58,834 nucleotides of DNA from Lachnospiraceae bacterium (GCA_900766915.1 CAAFXE010000117.1:1-58834), one strand, 5' to 3'; shown: positions 8,038-16,701, counted from the stretch's first letter. Made by a program: numbers and translations. The notes: generated by a model from the letters alone, not told the origin.

Positions 8038-8883
8038 ATGAAAACAATCCGATTATTTTTACTAACAATCTTATGTGTTCTTCTTCTGACAGGATGCACG
8101 GAAGAAGAGACTACAGAAAATGTGATCTTATATGAAGAAGAATCAGAAAACATAGAAATTGAGGCTGAAGAACTACAGGAAGAACTTACGGTAGTGGAAG
8201 AGCCGATAATCCCGCAAGAACCAGCGATTCCAACTAAACCGGAAAAAGTTCAGGAACCCCATCATCTCATAGTCATCGATGCGGGCCATCAGCAGAAGGG
8301 AAATTCTGAAAAAGAGCCCATCGGACCGGGTGCAGCACAGATGAAGGCTAAGGTGGCCGGTGGTACTACAGGTGTCTCTACAGGTTTAAAGGAATATGAA
8401 CTGAATCTTCAGGTAGCATTAAAGTTAGAAGAAATTTTACAGGAGCGTGGTTACGAGGTAGTCATGGTCAGAACAACCCATGAAGTTAATATCAGTAACA
8501 GGGAAAGGGCAGAGATCGCCAATGAAGCAGGGGCGGATGCACTGATTCGAATCCATGCTAATGGGGCGGAAGATTCCGGTGTTCATGGTGCCATGACCTT
8601 ATGCCAGACACCGGATAATCCATATAACGGAGAACTATACGAAAAGAGCAGAAAGCTTTCCGACTGTGTGCTGGATTGTTTTGTGGAAAGCACAGGCGCC
8701 GGAAAACAGCGTGTTTGGGAAACAGACACCATGAGCGGTATTAACTGGGCGACTGTGCCGGCCACAATTATCGAAATGGGTTATATGACCAATCCTGATG
8801 AAGATGAAAAAATGGCCACGGAGGAGTATCAGATGCTGATGGCAGAGGGCATTGCCAATGGCATTGATGCGTATTTCCGATAA
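8038..8883 (+). CDS. N-acetylmuramoyl-L-alanine amidase (Amidase_3), lipoprotein
   Basis: A 281-residue cell-wall hydrolase. A lipoprotein signal ends in LLLTGC (Cys20), then an acidic Glu/Pro-rich linker of about 60 residues leads to an Amidase_3 domain. The zinc-site pieces are HLIVIDAGHQQ (His), a Glu in LKEYELNLQ, and RIHANG (His); the catalytic Glu is in IIEMGYMTNPDED. It cleaves the bond between MurNAc and L-Ala at the outer face of the membrane. ATG at 8038 is preferred to one at 8002 because the signal peptide starts there and AAAGGAA precedes it. It stands alone, followed by a terminator. Confidence 0.93.
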   Translation: MKTIRLFLLTILCVLLLTGCTEEETTENVILYEEESENIEIEAEELQEELTVVEEPIIPQEPAIPTKPEKVQEPHHLIVIDAGHQQKGNSEKEPIGPGAAQMKAKVAGGTTGVSTGLKEYELNLQVALKLEEILQERGYEVVMVRTTHEVNISNRERAEIANEAGADALIRIHANGAEDSGVHGAMTLCQTPDNPYNGELYEKSRKLSDCVLDCFVESTGAGKQRVWETDTMSGINWATVPATIIEMGYMTNPDEDEKMATEEYQMLMAEGIANGIDAYFR

Positions 8884-8983
8884 AAACATTGAAAAAATCA
8901 GCAATTTCTGTTATGATGAGAAAGAATTATCAAAAGATGACAGGGGCATCTTCTGATAAAGTGGTTAATTTCTGATTTATAAA

Positions 8984-9019
8984 AAAAGCAGGCGTGGTCG
9001 TACAGCGCCTGCTTTTTTA
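8984..9019 (+). terminator. Intrinsic terminator after the amidase gene
   Basis: AGCAGGCG / CGCCTGCT hairpin preceded by A-run and followed by TTTTTT, so it could serve both strands. Confidence 0.85.
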
Positions 9020-9100
9020 TAATCAGGAAGTTGTGTTAGCGATTGCAATGAAGGGAACAAAGTATTACTGTACACTCCGTTCCGGCAGCAACAGAGTCTG

Positions 9101-9271
9101 CTAACAGCTTAAAATATTTTTTGCATCCTGTACGTATTCTTCTACGTCCTCCATGGTAATGATCTTGTCGTGGCTGTTCCATTCCGCCGGTCTTCCGATG
9201 CCAAGATTTTTTCTCATTTTCCAGTAATAATCTTCGGTTTCTTTGGAATCAAATTTTAATTCAATCATCAT
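9101..9271 (-). CDS. Hypothetical protein, 56 residues
   Basis: A small acidic protein (MMIELKFDSKETEDYYWK..., ending in VEEYVQDAKNILSC) with no membrane segment and no recognised domain. AAGGGGG lies five bases before the first of two adjacent ATG codons, which supports real translation. The minus-strand gene runs toward the amidase terminator. Function unknown. Confidence 0.55.
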   Translation of the reverse strand: MMIELKFDSKETEDYYWKMRKNLGIGRPAEWNSHDKIITMEDVEEYVQDAKNILSC

Positions 9272-9404
9272 GAAATCCCCCTTATGAAAGTCTGACAGGG
9301 TACCCCAAAACCCCATAACGAATACCCGTTGCTCTAATATAAATATATTCCAATTAAATGAGTGCTTCAATACAAATTTTATAAATTTTACATGGATTTT
9401 TGCT

Positions 9405-9425
9405 GGTTACCGGAACGGAATGCAC
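9405..9425. repeat. Dispersed repeat, copy 2
   Basis: GGTTACCGGAACGGAATGCA. It shares about 30 bases, including the preceding CATGGATTTTTGC, with copy 3 at 10698-10731. Confidence 0.4.
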
Positions 9426-9641
9426 AGAAAGACAAAAAGTTCAATTGCCAGGTATATTCCCTGGAAAAGCTGTCAAAAATAACAAATGGAAAAGCCGTGG
9501 AAGAAAACATCAATGATCCTCCCTCACCTACATTGATATTTTCCCCATGGTTTTTTTACGTCAGTTTGTCCAAAGGGTGAGACTTTCCCGGCAAAAATGT
9601 TTTCATTTTTCATGAAATTTTGCTTAAATATGGAAAATTCC

Positions 9642-9670
9642 TTGCAAAATCAAGGGGTTCGTGGTATGGT
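9642..9670 (+). promoter_or_regulatory. Sigma-A promoter of the DUF6465-like gene and leader hairpin
   Basis: TTGCAA (9642-9647), 17-bp spacer, TATGGT (9665-9670). The leader that follows contains an imperfect hairpin, GTTGGGATTCGT paired with ACGATTTCCAAC (about 9680-9709), before the AAAAAGGAGAGG ribosome binding site. Confidence 0.6.
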
Positions 9671-9748
9671 ACATAGGTCGTTGGGATTCGTGAGGGGACG
9701 ATTTCCAACCCAATCAGTACATATTGACTTAAAAAGGAGAGGAACATT

Positions 9749-10171
9749 ATGGCAGCAAGAAAAGCAGCAGCTAAAAAGACAACTCCAGTACAGACAAAAG
9801 CAAGCGTAAAAGAAGAAACCGTTAAAGTAGAAAAGAAAACAGCAGCTGTGGAAGCAGAAGCTCCGGTAGCAGAAGCAGTTCCTGCAGCAGAAGCTGTAGA
9901 AGTAAAAGCTGAAAAGGCAGAAAAGAAAGTTGCAGAAAAGAAACCGGCAGCTAAGAGAACTACAAAGAAAGCGGTTAAGACATCTTTTGTTGTACAGGCA
10001 GCAGGTAAAGAAGTTTCTATGGAAGAAACAATCGAAAGAGTAAAAGAAGCTTGGACAGCTACAGGAAACAAAGAAGCAGATTTAAAAGAAATCTCTATCT
10101 ATGTAAAACCTGAAGAAAAAGCTATTTACTATGTAGTAAACGGAGAAGTAACAGGAAGAGTAGATTTCTAA
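9749..10171 (+). CDS. DUF6465-like protein with Lys/Ala-rich tail
   Basis: A 140-residue protein. Residues 1-75 are low complexity, rich in Ala, Lys, Glu and Val (AARKAAAKKTTP..., ending KKPAAKRTTKKAVK), which recalls histone-like or nucleoid tails. Residues about 76-140 form a compact domain ending in ISIYVKPEEKAIYYVVNGEV, as I recall for DUF6465 of Lachnospiraceae. It has its own promoter, a strong AAGGAG site and a terminator. Codon use is strongly biased to GCA and AAA, suggesting high expression. DNA or RNA binding is inferred only from charge. Confidence 0.75.
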   Translation: MAARKAAAKKTTPVQTKASVKEETVKVEKKTAAVEAEAPVAEAVPAAEAVEVKAEKAEKKVAEKKPAAKRTTKKAVKTSFVVQAAGKEVSMEETIERVKEAWTATGNKEADLKEISIYVKPEEKAIYYVVNGEVTGRVDF

Positions 10172-10198
10172 ATTTTCTGTTAGATTCCGAAAAACTAA

Positions 10199-10250
10199 GG
10201 GGGACAGGTTCCTTTGGCTCATGATTACGAGTTAAGGAATCTGTCCCTTT
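10199..10250 (+). terminator. Long hairpin terminator, REP-like
   Basis: GGGACAGGTTCCTT (10201-10214) pairs with AAGGAATCTGTCCC (10234-10247), followed by TTTGGCTTTTT. It can terminate both the plus gene on its left and the minus gene on its right. The stem resembles that of the long hairpin at 34645-34695. Confidence 0.7.
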
Positions 10251-10266
10251 GGCTTTTTATCAAAAA

Positions 10267-10536
10267 TTACCAGTCCTCTTCGATTACATGAAATTCCAGA
10301 TAGTCGAAAGAGATTTCCTCAATAAAGCTATCCTGGTGAAAACGTGTTTTTGCATGTCTTTGAAATTCACGGATATTTGATTCCAGCCAGATGGGTTTTC
10401 CTAAGTCGAATTCGTTGCAGATTTCATCTAATGCGTGAAAGACCTTCTGGGTTCTGGATGCATCTGAAGTATCACAGATGGTGGTGTCACGAAGCAGGTG
10501 ATTATCTTTGATCAATTTTCCCCAAATACGAAACAT
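10267..10536 (-). CDS. Conserved hypothetical protein, 89 residues
   Basis: A small soluble protein (MFRIWGKLIKDNHLL...TQKVFHALDEICNEFDLGKPIW..., ending FDYLEFHVIEEDW). I recall very similar proteins in Lachnospiraceae genomes but no function. AAGGAGAAAAAGT precedes the ATG. It has no cysteines other than two scattered ones and no membrane segment. It converges with the DUF6465-like gene at a shared terminator hairpin. Confidence 0.7.
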   Translation of the reverse strand: MFRIWGKLIKDNHLLRDTTICDTSDASRTQKVFHALDEICNEFDLGKPIWLESNIREFQRHAKTRFHQDSFIEEISFDYLEFHVIEEDW

Positions 10537-10710
10537 ACTTTTTCTCCTTCATATAGATATCATCGTATCTGTCCGGTAGCTTGCAGATACGTAGTAAAAA
10601 TCTTCTATGGTCTGTCTCTACAGTATATAGGATGAGGGGGTCCAAGTCCAGGGTGAACATGAACTTCTTAAAATTCCGTTTCTGAAGCAAATTTGGCATG
10701 GATTTTTGCA

Positions 10711-10731
10711 GGTTCCCGGAACGAAGTGCAA
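10711..10731. repeat. Dispersed repeat, copy 3
   Basis: GGTTCCCGGAACGAAGTGCA, preceded by CATGGATTTTTGCA as in copy 2. The pair brackets the 9.4-10.7 kb segment as an imperfect direct repeat. Confidence 0.4.
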
Positions 10732-10739
10732 GGAAGCGA

Positions 10740-10769
10740 TTGAACTACAGAGAGAAAATGCGTTATACT
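10740..10769 (+). promoter_or_regulatory. Sigma-A promoter of the GT-C-like gene
   Basis: TTGAAC (10740-10745), 18-bp spacer, TATACT (10764-10769), about 50 bases before the start codon. Confidence 0.55.
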
Positions 10770-10821
10770 GTATCTATAAGATATAAAACGTATACAAAAT
10801 GAATAAATACGGAGGTTCTCC

Positions 10822-12501
10822 ATGGAAAAAATAAAAAAGCAGGATCGTTGGTTTTTTGCGGGACTTTTGGGAATTGGTCTGATTCTTTTCTGGCGTTGTT
10901 TTTACAGTGTCAATACAACAGATGAGGCATATTATATCGGTACCGTTTACCGGCTCTGGTATGGGGACGGAATGCTCTGCGATGAGTGGAATCCTACCCA
11001 GCAGATGTGCAGCTTCTGGCTGTATCCTTTTTATGCGTTGTTTCGGATGATTCTGGGATCTAATGAGGGGATGATCCTGGCATTTCGTCTGCTCTATATT
11101 GTATTTCAGCTTTTGATCAGCGGTTATCTTTACGGCAGGTTAAAAAAATATGGGCTTCCAGCATTTTTTGCCATTGGTTTTTATCTGTTAAGCACTGCAT
11201 TTAATATTAACAGCTTATCCTACAATACCATGGCGAACAGCTGCCTTGTGGCACTTCTGGTAACTTTGGCAGTTTTGGAGCAGCCAAAATGGATGGATTG
11301 TATCTGGTGTGGTATCTTTGCCAGCATTGTAGTGATGGGAAACCCTTATGCGGTGTTTGCCTATGTGTTTTACGGAGCAGCCTGTGTGATCGTAAGCCTT
11401 ATATCGAAAAAGACCGGAAAAAAAGCTCCGGCAGCCTGTAGCTTTGAAACATTTTTCAAAATGAGCCTCACAGCGGCTGTGGTTGCGATCCTGTTTTTAG
11501 CGTTTACGTTTCAGAATGCAACTTTAGATAGAATCATAAAAAATCTTCCCCATATCATCGGGGACCAGGAACATGTACAAAGATGGGATGTAAAGATCTT
11601 AGATTACTTCCGGTATTTTAAAGAGCATTATCTGCTCTGTACGGTCGTTCCGCTGATCACTTCAGCCATTGCCTGTTTTGATCCTGAAAGGGAGAATCAT
11701 GGAATGTTCTATATGGGAATTGTAAGCCTGTCCGTCCTTCCCTATATGATCTATCATGGTCTTATTTCTGATTATGTACCTGTCAATCTGGTGACAGTGC
11801 CGGTTTGCTTTTTGGGACTGACGGCTTATGTGGTTTCAAAAGAAAAAAATAAAAGGGTATTTTATACATGGTATCTGCCGGCACTTTTTTATCCTGTGAT
11901 CGTGCAGATCACTTCCAACACAGGCCCGCTGGCTGTGTCGGCAGGATTTGTAACTGCAGGAGCAGCTTCTGCCTTTCTGGTGATTTCCTGGGCTTCCGGG
12001 CAGGAGTGGAAAGCGGCAAAATATGCTGCAGAAGGAATCCTCTTACTACAGCTTTGCGTCATGCTGTTTCTTCGAATCACCTATGTATGGGCGGATGATC
12101 CGCTTACGGAACTGACAACGAGGGTAACCAGAGGGGCAGCCAGGGGACTTTATACCTCAGAAGAAAAGGCAAGGATCTACGATGAAATGTATGATGATCT
12201 GGATGCACTAAAGATGAAAGAAGATGACGGTCTTTTGGTGGTAGGCTCAGAACCGTTGTTATATCTTTATGCCGACAGACAGGTGGCATCTTATTCTACC
12301 TGGCAGGTTTATACCAATGAGACCAGGCTTTACCGTTATTATGAAATCCACGAAGGAGAGGGAAAATTTCCAAGTGTTGTTTACTGTGTAGATGCGGATG
12401 AAACGATTTTTGATTCTATTTTGGTGGACCGGCTTTTACTGCCTATGGGATATGAGTGGAAGCAGCTGCAGCATGGAATTGCATTTTATTCCGAAAGATA
12501 G
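10822..12501 (+). CDS. Polytopic membrane protein, GT-C glycosyltransferase-like
   Basis: A 559-residue protein with about ten hydrophobic segments in its first 420 residues and a soluble C-terminal domain of about 130 residues. The first outer loop carries an acidic DEAYY motif (about residues 34-38) right after membrane segment 1, the place of the catalytic Asp/Glu in GT-C lipid-linked-sugar transferases. The pattern SYNTMANS in a later loop also recalls that group. It would transfer a sugar from a polyprenyl donor at the outer membrane face. No exact family can be named and the sugar is unknown. GGAGG lies eight bases before the ATG. Confidence 0.65.
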   Translation: MEKIKKQDRWFFAGLLGIGLILFWRCFYSVNTTDEAYYIGTVYRLWYGDGMLCDEWNPTQQMCSFWLYPFYALFRMILGSNEGMILAFRLLYIVFQLLISGYLYGRLKKYGLPAFFAIGFYLLSTAFNINSLSYNTMANSCLVALLVTLAVLEQPKWMDCIWCGIFASIVVMGNPYAVFAYVFYGAACVIVSLISKKTGKKAPAACSFETFFKMSLTAAVVAILFLAFTFQNATLDRIIKNLPHIIGDQEHVQRWDVKILDYFRYFKEHYLLCTVVPLITSAIACFDPERENHGMFYMGIVSLSVLPYMIYHGLISDYVPVNLVTVPVCFLGLTAYVVSKEKNKRVFYTWYLPALFYPVIVQITSNTGPLAVSAGFVTAGAASAFLVISWASGQEWKAAKYAAEGILLLQLCVMLFLRITYVWADDPLTELTTRVTRGAARGLYTSEEKARIYDEMYDDLDALKMKEDDGLLVVGSEPLLYLYADRQVASYSTWQVYTNETRLYRYYEIHEGEGKFPSVVYCVDADETIFDSILVDRLLLPMGYEWKQLQHGIAFYSER

Positions 12502-12529
12502 AACAATCAACCCCATAAAATGAGGAGTG

Positions 12530-12560
12530 CCCCGACATCCTTTCGGATGCCGAGGCTATT
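12530..12560 (-). other. GNRA-capped hairpin between GT-C-like gene and pyrophosphatase
   Basis: On the minus strand CGGCATCC, loop GAAA, GGATGTCGG forms a stable hairpin without a T-tract. It lies about 40 bases downstream of the minus-strand -10 noted at 12600-12605, so it could be the 5' structure of a short antisense RNA, or just the end of the plus-strand transcript. Confidence 0.35.
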
Positions 12561-12599
12561 ATGAAAAAACTTATCTAATACTCTTGTTTCGTTATCTTT

Positions 12600-12653
12600 A
12601 GTATAGGTGCATCATATGAACAAAGTATGAACAAAGTGTGAATATATTGTGAA
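12600..12653 (-). promoter_or_regulatory. Four-hexamer OmpR/PhoB-type box with a minus-strand -10
   Basis: On the plus strand TATGAA, TATGAA, TGTGAA, TGTGAA start at 12615, 12626, 12637 and 12648, an exact 11-bp period. On the minus strand this reads TTCACA-N5-TTCACA-N5-TTCATA-N5-TTCATA, then nine bases, then TATACT (12605-12600). PhoB/PhoP-family boxes have this hexamer shape, the 11-bp period and a -10 about ten bases after the last repeat. The transcript would run leftward, antisense to the end of the GT-C-like gene. Confidence 0.5.
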
Positions 12654-12725
12654 AATGTACAAAAAGTTGAGAAAAAACAAAAAACATTAGTATAAAATGC
12701 ACAAAAAATATACAAGATGATGTGG

Positions 12726-12806
12726 TTGTAAAAAAAATAATGAAATGTTAATATAAAAGCAGTATGGAAACTGTTCAAAAAGTTGTGGGAAGATCCCACG
12801 GAACAG
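12726..12806 (+). promoter_or_regulatory. Promoter and leader stem-loop of the pyrophosphatase gene
   Basis: TTGTAA (12726-12731), 17 bp, TAATAT (12749-12754). The leader then forms a two-part hairpin: CTGTTC 12771-12776 with GAACAG 12801-12806 outside, and GTGGGA 12785-12790 with TCCCAC 12794-12799 inside, ending about 20 bases before the start codon. Confidence 0.5.
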
Positions 12807-12826
12807 GGATAAAGAGGGAAAGAATC

Positions 12827-14488
12827 ATGAGTAAAGACAAGAAAAGACCGATTTATGTCGTAGGACACAGAAATCCTGACACAGACTCTATCTGTTCTGC
12901 TATTGCATATGCGAATTTAAAAAGAATACTTGACGGAGAAGAGCAGCCCTATATTGCGGGAAGAGCCGGTGCGATCAATCCGGAAACAGAATTTGTATTA
13001 AACAAATTCCATGCGGAGGTACCTCAATTTATTGCTCATGTTATGACTCAGGTAAGAGACATGGAAATCCGCCAGACAAAGGGAGTTCCGGGAAGCATGT
13101 CTTTGAAGCGTGCCTGGGAGATGATGAGGGACCTGGGGGTTGTCACACTTCCGATTACAGAGGAGCGAAAATTAAAAGGCCTCATTACCATTGAAGATAT
13201 TGCCACAGCCTATATGGAGGTATATGACAATAAGATGCTCTCCACAGCAAAATCTTCCTATAAGAATATTTTGGATACCTTGGACGGAACCATGGTCATC
13301 GGAAATGAAGAGGAATATTTTGAAAAAGGCGAAGTGATCATTGCTACAGCGAATCCGGATCTTTTGGAGGACTACATACATGAAGGTGATATGGTCGTGC
13401 TTGGAAACCGCTATGAATCCCAGCTGTGTGCCATTGAGATGAATGCGGGATGTATCATTGTGTGTATGGGCTCCAAGGTATCTCTTACCATCAGAAAGAT
13501 GGCGGATGAACATGGATGTCATGTGATTTCCACACCATATGATACCTTTACTGTGGCCAGACTTTTGAATCAGAGTATGCCGATCTCTTATTTTATGAAA
13601 TCGGAAAATCTCATTACCTTCAACATTAAGGAAAGAACCCGTGATATCCAGGAGATCATGGGTAAAAAGCGCTATCGTGATTTCCCGGTACTGGATACGG
13701 AAGATAATTATGTGGGTATGATTTCCAGACGTAACCTTATTAATGCCAAGAAGAAACAGATGATCCTTGTGGACCACAATGAAGTATCTCAGGCAGTGGA
13801 AGGAATTGATACGGCAGATATTCTGGAGATCATTGACCATCACAGACTGGGATCTTTGGAGACTATGTCACCGGTGTATTTCAGAAATGAACCGGTAGGC
13901 TGTACAGCCACCATTATTTACCGTATGTATAATGAAAATCATGTGGAGATCAGTCCGCAGATTGCAGGACTTTTATGCTCTGCCATCATTTCGGATACGC
14001 TGGTGTTCCGTTCGCCCACCTGTACTGCACTGGACCGCGGGGCCGCAGAGCGTCTGGCTGAAATTGCAGGAATCAACATTGAAGAGTACGCAAAGGAAAT
14101 GTTCTCCGCAGGAAGCGATCTTGGAAGCAAACGTGCAGAGGAGATCTTCTATCAGGACTTCAAGAAGTTCAATACAGGCGAGGTTGCCTTTGGCGTGGGT
14201 CAGATCAATTCCATGAGTGCAGAGGAGCTGGTGGAGATCAGAGAAAAGCTGCTTCCGTTTATGGAAAAGGCAGATACCGGAGTGGAAAATATCTTCTTTA
14301 TGCTGACCAACATTATGGAAGAAACGTCAGAGATTCTTTTCTTTGGAAAAGGTGCAAAGAAACTGCTGGAAGATGCCTGTCTGTTAAAGCCGGAAAATAT
14401 GATTGATGAGCACAGATGTATCTTAAAGAATGTGGTTTCCCGAAAGAAACAGGTGGTGCCTGCAATCGTAGGTTCCCTGCAACAATAG
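12827..14488 (+). CDS. Manganese-dependent inorganic pyrophosphatase with CBS and DRTGG domains
   Basis: A 553-residue family II PPase of the DHH superfamily. The N-terminal part has GHRNPDTDSICSA (residues 13-25, metal-binding His and Asp). It is interrupted after about residue 65 by a regulatory insert: a CBS motif (TLPITEERKLKGLITIEDIA), a DRTGG domain and a second CBS (DFPVLDTEDNYVGMISRRNL). It resumes with ILEIIDHHRLGS (DHH) and the C-terminal DHHA2 domain. It hydrolyses pyrophosphate in the cytosol; CBS-PPases of this type are controlled by adenine nucleotides. ATG at 12827 follows GAGGG; an earlier ATG at 12764 lies in the leader hairpin region. Confidence 0.93.
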   Translation: MSKDKKRPIYVVGHRNPDTDSICSAIAYANLKRILDGEEQPYIAGRAGAINPETEFVLNKFHAEVPQFIAHVMTQVRDMEIRQTKGVPGSMSLKRAWEMMRDLGVVTLPITEERKLKGLITIEDIATAYMEVYDNKMLSTAKSSYKNILDTLDGTMVIGNEEEYFEKGEVIIATANPDLLEDYIHEGDMVVLGNRYESQLCAIEMNAGCIIVCMGSKVSLTIRKMADEHGCHVISTPYDTFTVARLLNQSMPISYFMKSENLITFNIKERTRDIQEIMGKKRYRDFPVLDTEDNYVGMISRRNLINAKKKQMILVDHNEVSQAVEGIDTADILEIIDHHRLGSLETMSPVYFRNEPVGCTATIIYRMYNENHVEISPQIAGLLCSAIISDTLVFRSPTCTALDRGAAERLAEIAGINIEEYAKEMFSAGSDLGSKRAEEIFYQDFKKFNTGEVAFGVGQINSMSAEELVEIREKLLPFMEKADTGVENIFFMLTNIMEETSEILFFGKGAKKLLEDACLLKPENMIDEHRCILKNVVSRKKQVVPAIVGSLQQ

Positions 14489-14504
14489 TTTTTAGAGGTA
14501 ACGT

Positions 14505-15107
14505 ATGGCAAAAATAGAGTGGAAACCGGGAAATATGGTGTATCCCCTGCCGGCTGTGATGGTTAGCTGCGGAGATATGGATAAAGAAAGCAATATTATA
14601 ACTGTGGCATGGACAGGAACTGTTTGTACCAATCCGCCTATGGCATATATTTCCGTGAGACCGGAAAGACATTCTTATGATATGATTCGTAAGAGCGGAG
14701 AATTCGTCATCAACCTGACTACCAAGGAGCTTTGCTTTGCCACTGATTTTTGCGGGGTACGCTCCGGCAGAGATGTGGACAAATTTGCAGAGCTGAATCT
14801 GACCAGGGAGAAGGCGTCCTATGTGTCAGCTCCCATGATCGGAGAAAGTCCTGTGAACATAGAATGTAAGGTGACAGAAGTCAAAGAGCTTGGCTCCCAC
14901 CATATGTTTCTGGCAGATGTGGTAGCAGTTCATGTGGATGATGCATATCTAAATGAAAAACAGAAATTTGAACTGGGAAAGGCAGAGCCTTTGTGTTATT
15001 CCCATGGGGAATATTATCAGCTGGGAGAACTGCTCGGTACCTTTGGATACAGCGTAAAAAAGAAGAAAACTTATGAAAATACTAAGAACAAAAAAAGCAA
15101 AACTTAA
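14505..15107 (+). CDS. Flavoredoxin-like flavin reductase domain protein
   Basis: A 200-residue FMN-binding split-barrel protein. The core of the flavin reductase-like family is visible: NMVYPLPAVMVSCGD, then NIITVAWTGTVCTNPPMAYISV, then KSGEFVINLTTKEL and the SPVNIECKVTEVKELGSH segment. Likely an FMN-dependent electron carrier or reductase in the cytosol. It starts 16 bases after the pyrophosphatase stop, and its last 35 bases overlap the next gene, so it may be translationally coupled to it. The Lys-rich end (YENTKNKKSKT) is encoded in this overlap. Confidence 0.88.
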   Translation: MAKIEWKPGNMVYPLPAVMVSCGDMDKESNIITVAWTGTVCTNPPMAYISVRPERHSYDMIRKSGEFVINLTTKELCFATDFCGVRSGRDVDKFAELNLTREKASYVSAPMIGESPVNIECKVTEVKELGSHHMFLADVVAVHVDDAYLNEKQKFELGKAEPLCYSHGEYYQLGELLGTFGYSVKKKKTYENTKNKKSKT

Positions 15108-16689
15108 TTTCGTCATTGCTGCCGTGGTCAGCTGTTTTGGAATGATGCTGGTGACGCCGATCATCGGCGAGCAGTTCGGAATGGCCAACAGCTTTTCGGA
15201 CATTTATCTGGATGGGGAGTGCATCGGTTCTATTAAAGATCCTGCCAATGTGGAAGATCTGATGCTGGAGGCCAGACTTCAGATAGCCAAAGAAAGCAGA
15301 AAGATGGTACTTTCCGAGGCGGACTGTTATTACACACCGGTAAAGGGTGCGTTTGCAAAGTCCATGTCCGAGGAGGAGCTTTATGACATTCTTTATGAAC
15401 GTCTGAAAAATGCTACGGTAGATATCCAGCGTGCCTACATGATGAAGATTGGCACCTATACTGTTTACCTCGATACCATTGAGGATATTTATACAGTACT
15501 GGAACAGGCGAAGGAAAAGTATGATCCTGACAACCGTTTTCAGGTAAATATCGTGGCAGATAATGAGCGTGAGATCAATATGTATACCGCAGAGCTCATT
15601 TCCTCTGATGTAAAGGTTCAGGAAGTGGAAAATGTGGGAGTCAGAATTTCCCAGCTGGAGCTTACGGATGTGTTGAAGGACAGGGAAGAAGAGCCGGAGG
15701 AATCAGAAGAACCGGAAGAAACTCTTCCGGAAGAGCCGGTCGAACCTGCGAAGGAGGAAGAACCGGTCGCATCCGGGGATGGATTACAGGGAATGTATTT
15801 TGGAGAAAAGGTGGAAATTACGGAAGCCTATGTATCCAAGAGTCTGATTACACCGGCAGAGGAAGCGGCAGATCAGATCACCAAGGACAGCCAGAAAAAT
15901 GAGATCTATGAGGTAAAGGCAGGAGATACATTATCTACCATTGCAAACAGCCATGGATTATATGTAAAAGATGTTCTTGCCCTAAACAGCGGACTTACCC
16001 AAAACACCATGCTTCACGTGGGAGATGAAATCATTATTACGGTTCCTCAGCCGGAGCTTACCGTAATGACAGTGGAACAGTCCACCTATGAGGAAGCATA
16101 TTATGGGGAAGTACAGTATGTATATAATGACAGCTGGTATACCACCAAGAGTGTTGTTCTTCAGGAGGAGGAAGCCGGTTACCATCAGGTGACTGCTCTG
16201 GTCACCAAACAAAATGGTGCGGAAGTGAACCGGGACATCATTGATGAAGAGGTTTTAAGCGAACCGGTATGCAAGATCGTAGAGGTAGGTACGCAGACAC
16301 CGCCAACCTATATTAAACCGTTATCCGGAGGACGACAGACTTCGGGCTTTGGACGCCGTAAGGCACCAACTAAGGGAGCCAGCACAAACCATAGAGCCAT
16401 TGACTGGGCAACTCCAACCGGTACGGCAATCTGGGCATCCAGTGGCGGAACGGTTACCGTAGCAGGATGGCAAAGCGGCTATGGGTATGTTGTTTATATT
16501 AATCACCCGGATGGCAATCAGACAAGGTATGGTCACCTGAGTAAGATTCTGGTATCGGTAGGTCAGCAGGTAAAACAGGGACAGAAAATTGCACTCAGCG
16601 GTAATACAGGCCGAAGTACCGGACCACATCTTCACTTTGAACTTCGTGTCAACGGAACCCCGGTGAACCCTTATAATTACATCAAATAA
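15073..16689 (+). CDS. M23 peptidase with LysM and G5 domains
   Basis: A 538-residue exported cell-wall protein. An N-terminal membrane segment (about residues 11-30) is followed by about 190 residues of unknown fold and a Glu/Pro-rich linker (EEPEESEEPEETLPEEP). Then come LysM (YEVKAGDTLSTIANSHGLYV), a G5-like domain (QSTYEEAYYGEVQYVYND to EEVLSEPV) and a C-terminal M23 domain with zinc ligands in NHRAIDW (His, Asp) and HLHFE (His). It likely cuts peptide cross-links in peptidoglycan; similar proteins act in sporulation or division. It overlaps the previous gene by 35 bases and has only a weak AAGAAG site. A terminator follows. Confidence 0.92.
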   Translation: MKILRTKKAKLNFVIAAVVSCFGMMLVTPIIGEQFGMANSFSDIYLDGECIGSIKDPANVEDLMLEARLQIAKESRKMVLSEADCYYTPVKGAFAKSMSEEELYDILYERLKNATVDIQRAYMMKIGTYTVYLDTIEDIYTVLEQAKEKYDPDNRFQVNIVADNEREINMYTAELISSDVKVQEVENVGVRISQLELTDVLKDREEEPEESEEPEETLPEEPVEPAKEEEPVASGDGLQGMYFGEKVEITEAYVSKSLITPAEEAADQITKDSQKNEIYEVKAGDTLSTIANSHGLYVKDVLALNSGLTQNTMLHVGDEIIITVPQPELTVMTVEQSTYEEAYYGEVQYVYNDSWYTTKSVVLQEEEAGYHQVTALVTKQNGAEVNRDIIDEEVLSEPVCKIVEVGTQTPPTYIKPLSGGRQTSGFGRRKAPTKGASTNHRAIDWATPTGTAIWASSGGTVTVAGWQSGYGYVVYINHPDGNQTRYGHLSKILVSVGQQVKQGQKIALSGNTGRSTGPHLHFELRVNGTPVNPYNYIK

Positions 16690-16701
16690 GTAAAAATATA
16701 C

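Noticed and set aside
9610..10071. A 153-codon minus-strand frame opposite the DUF6465-like gene
   Set aside because: It is a by-product of the GCA/AAA codon bias of the real gene; its Ala/Ser/Phe-rich product is low complexity.
10502..10699. A 65-codon minus-strand frame upstream of the 89-residue hypothetical gene
   Set aside because: It overlaps the start of that gene, has no good ribosome site, and looks like chance.
12575..12868. A 97-codon minus-strand frame across the pyrophosphatase leader
   Set aside because: Phe/Tyr-rich translation of an AT-rich promoter region; it covers the hexamer box and promoter instead of following them.
13172..13843. A 223-codon minus-strand frame inside the pyrophosphatase gene
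   Set aside because: Fully antisense to a conserved gene and without a plausible start site.
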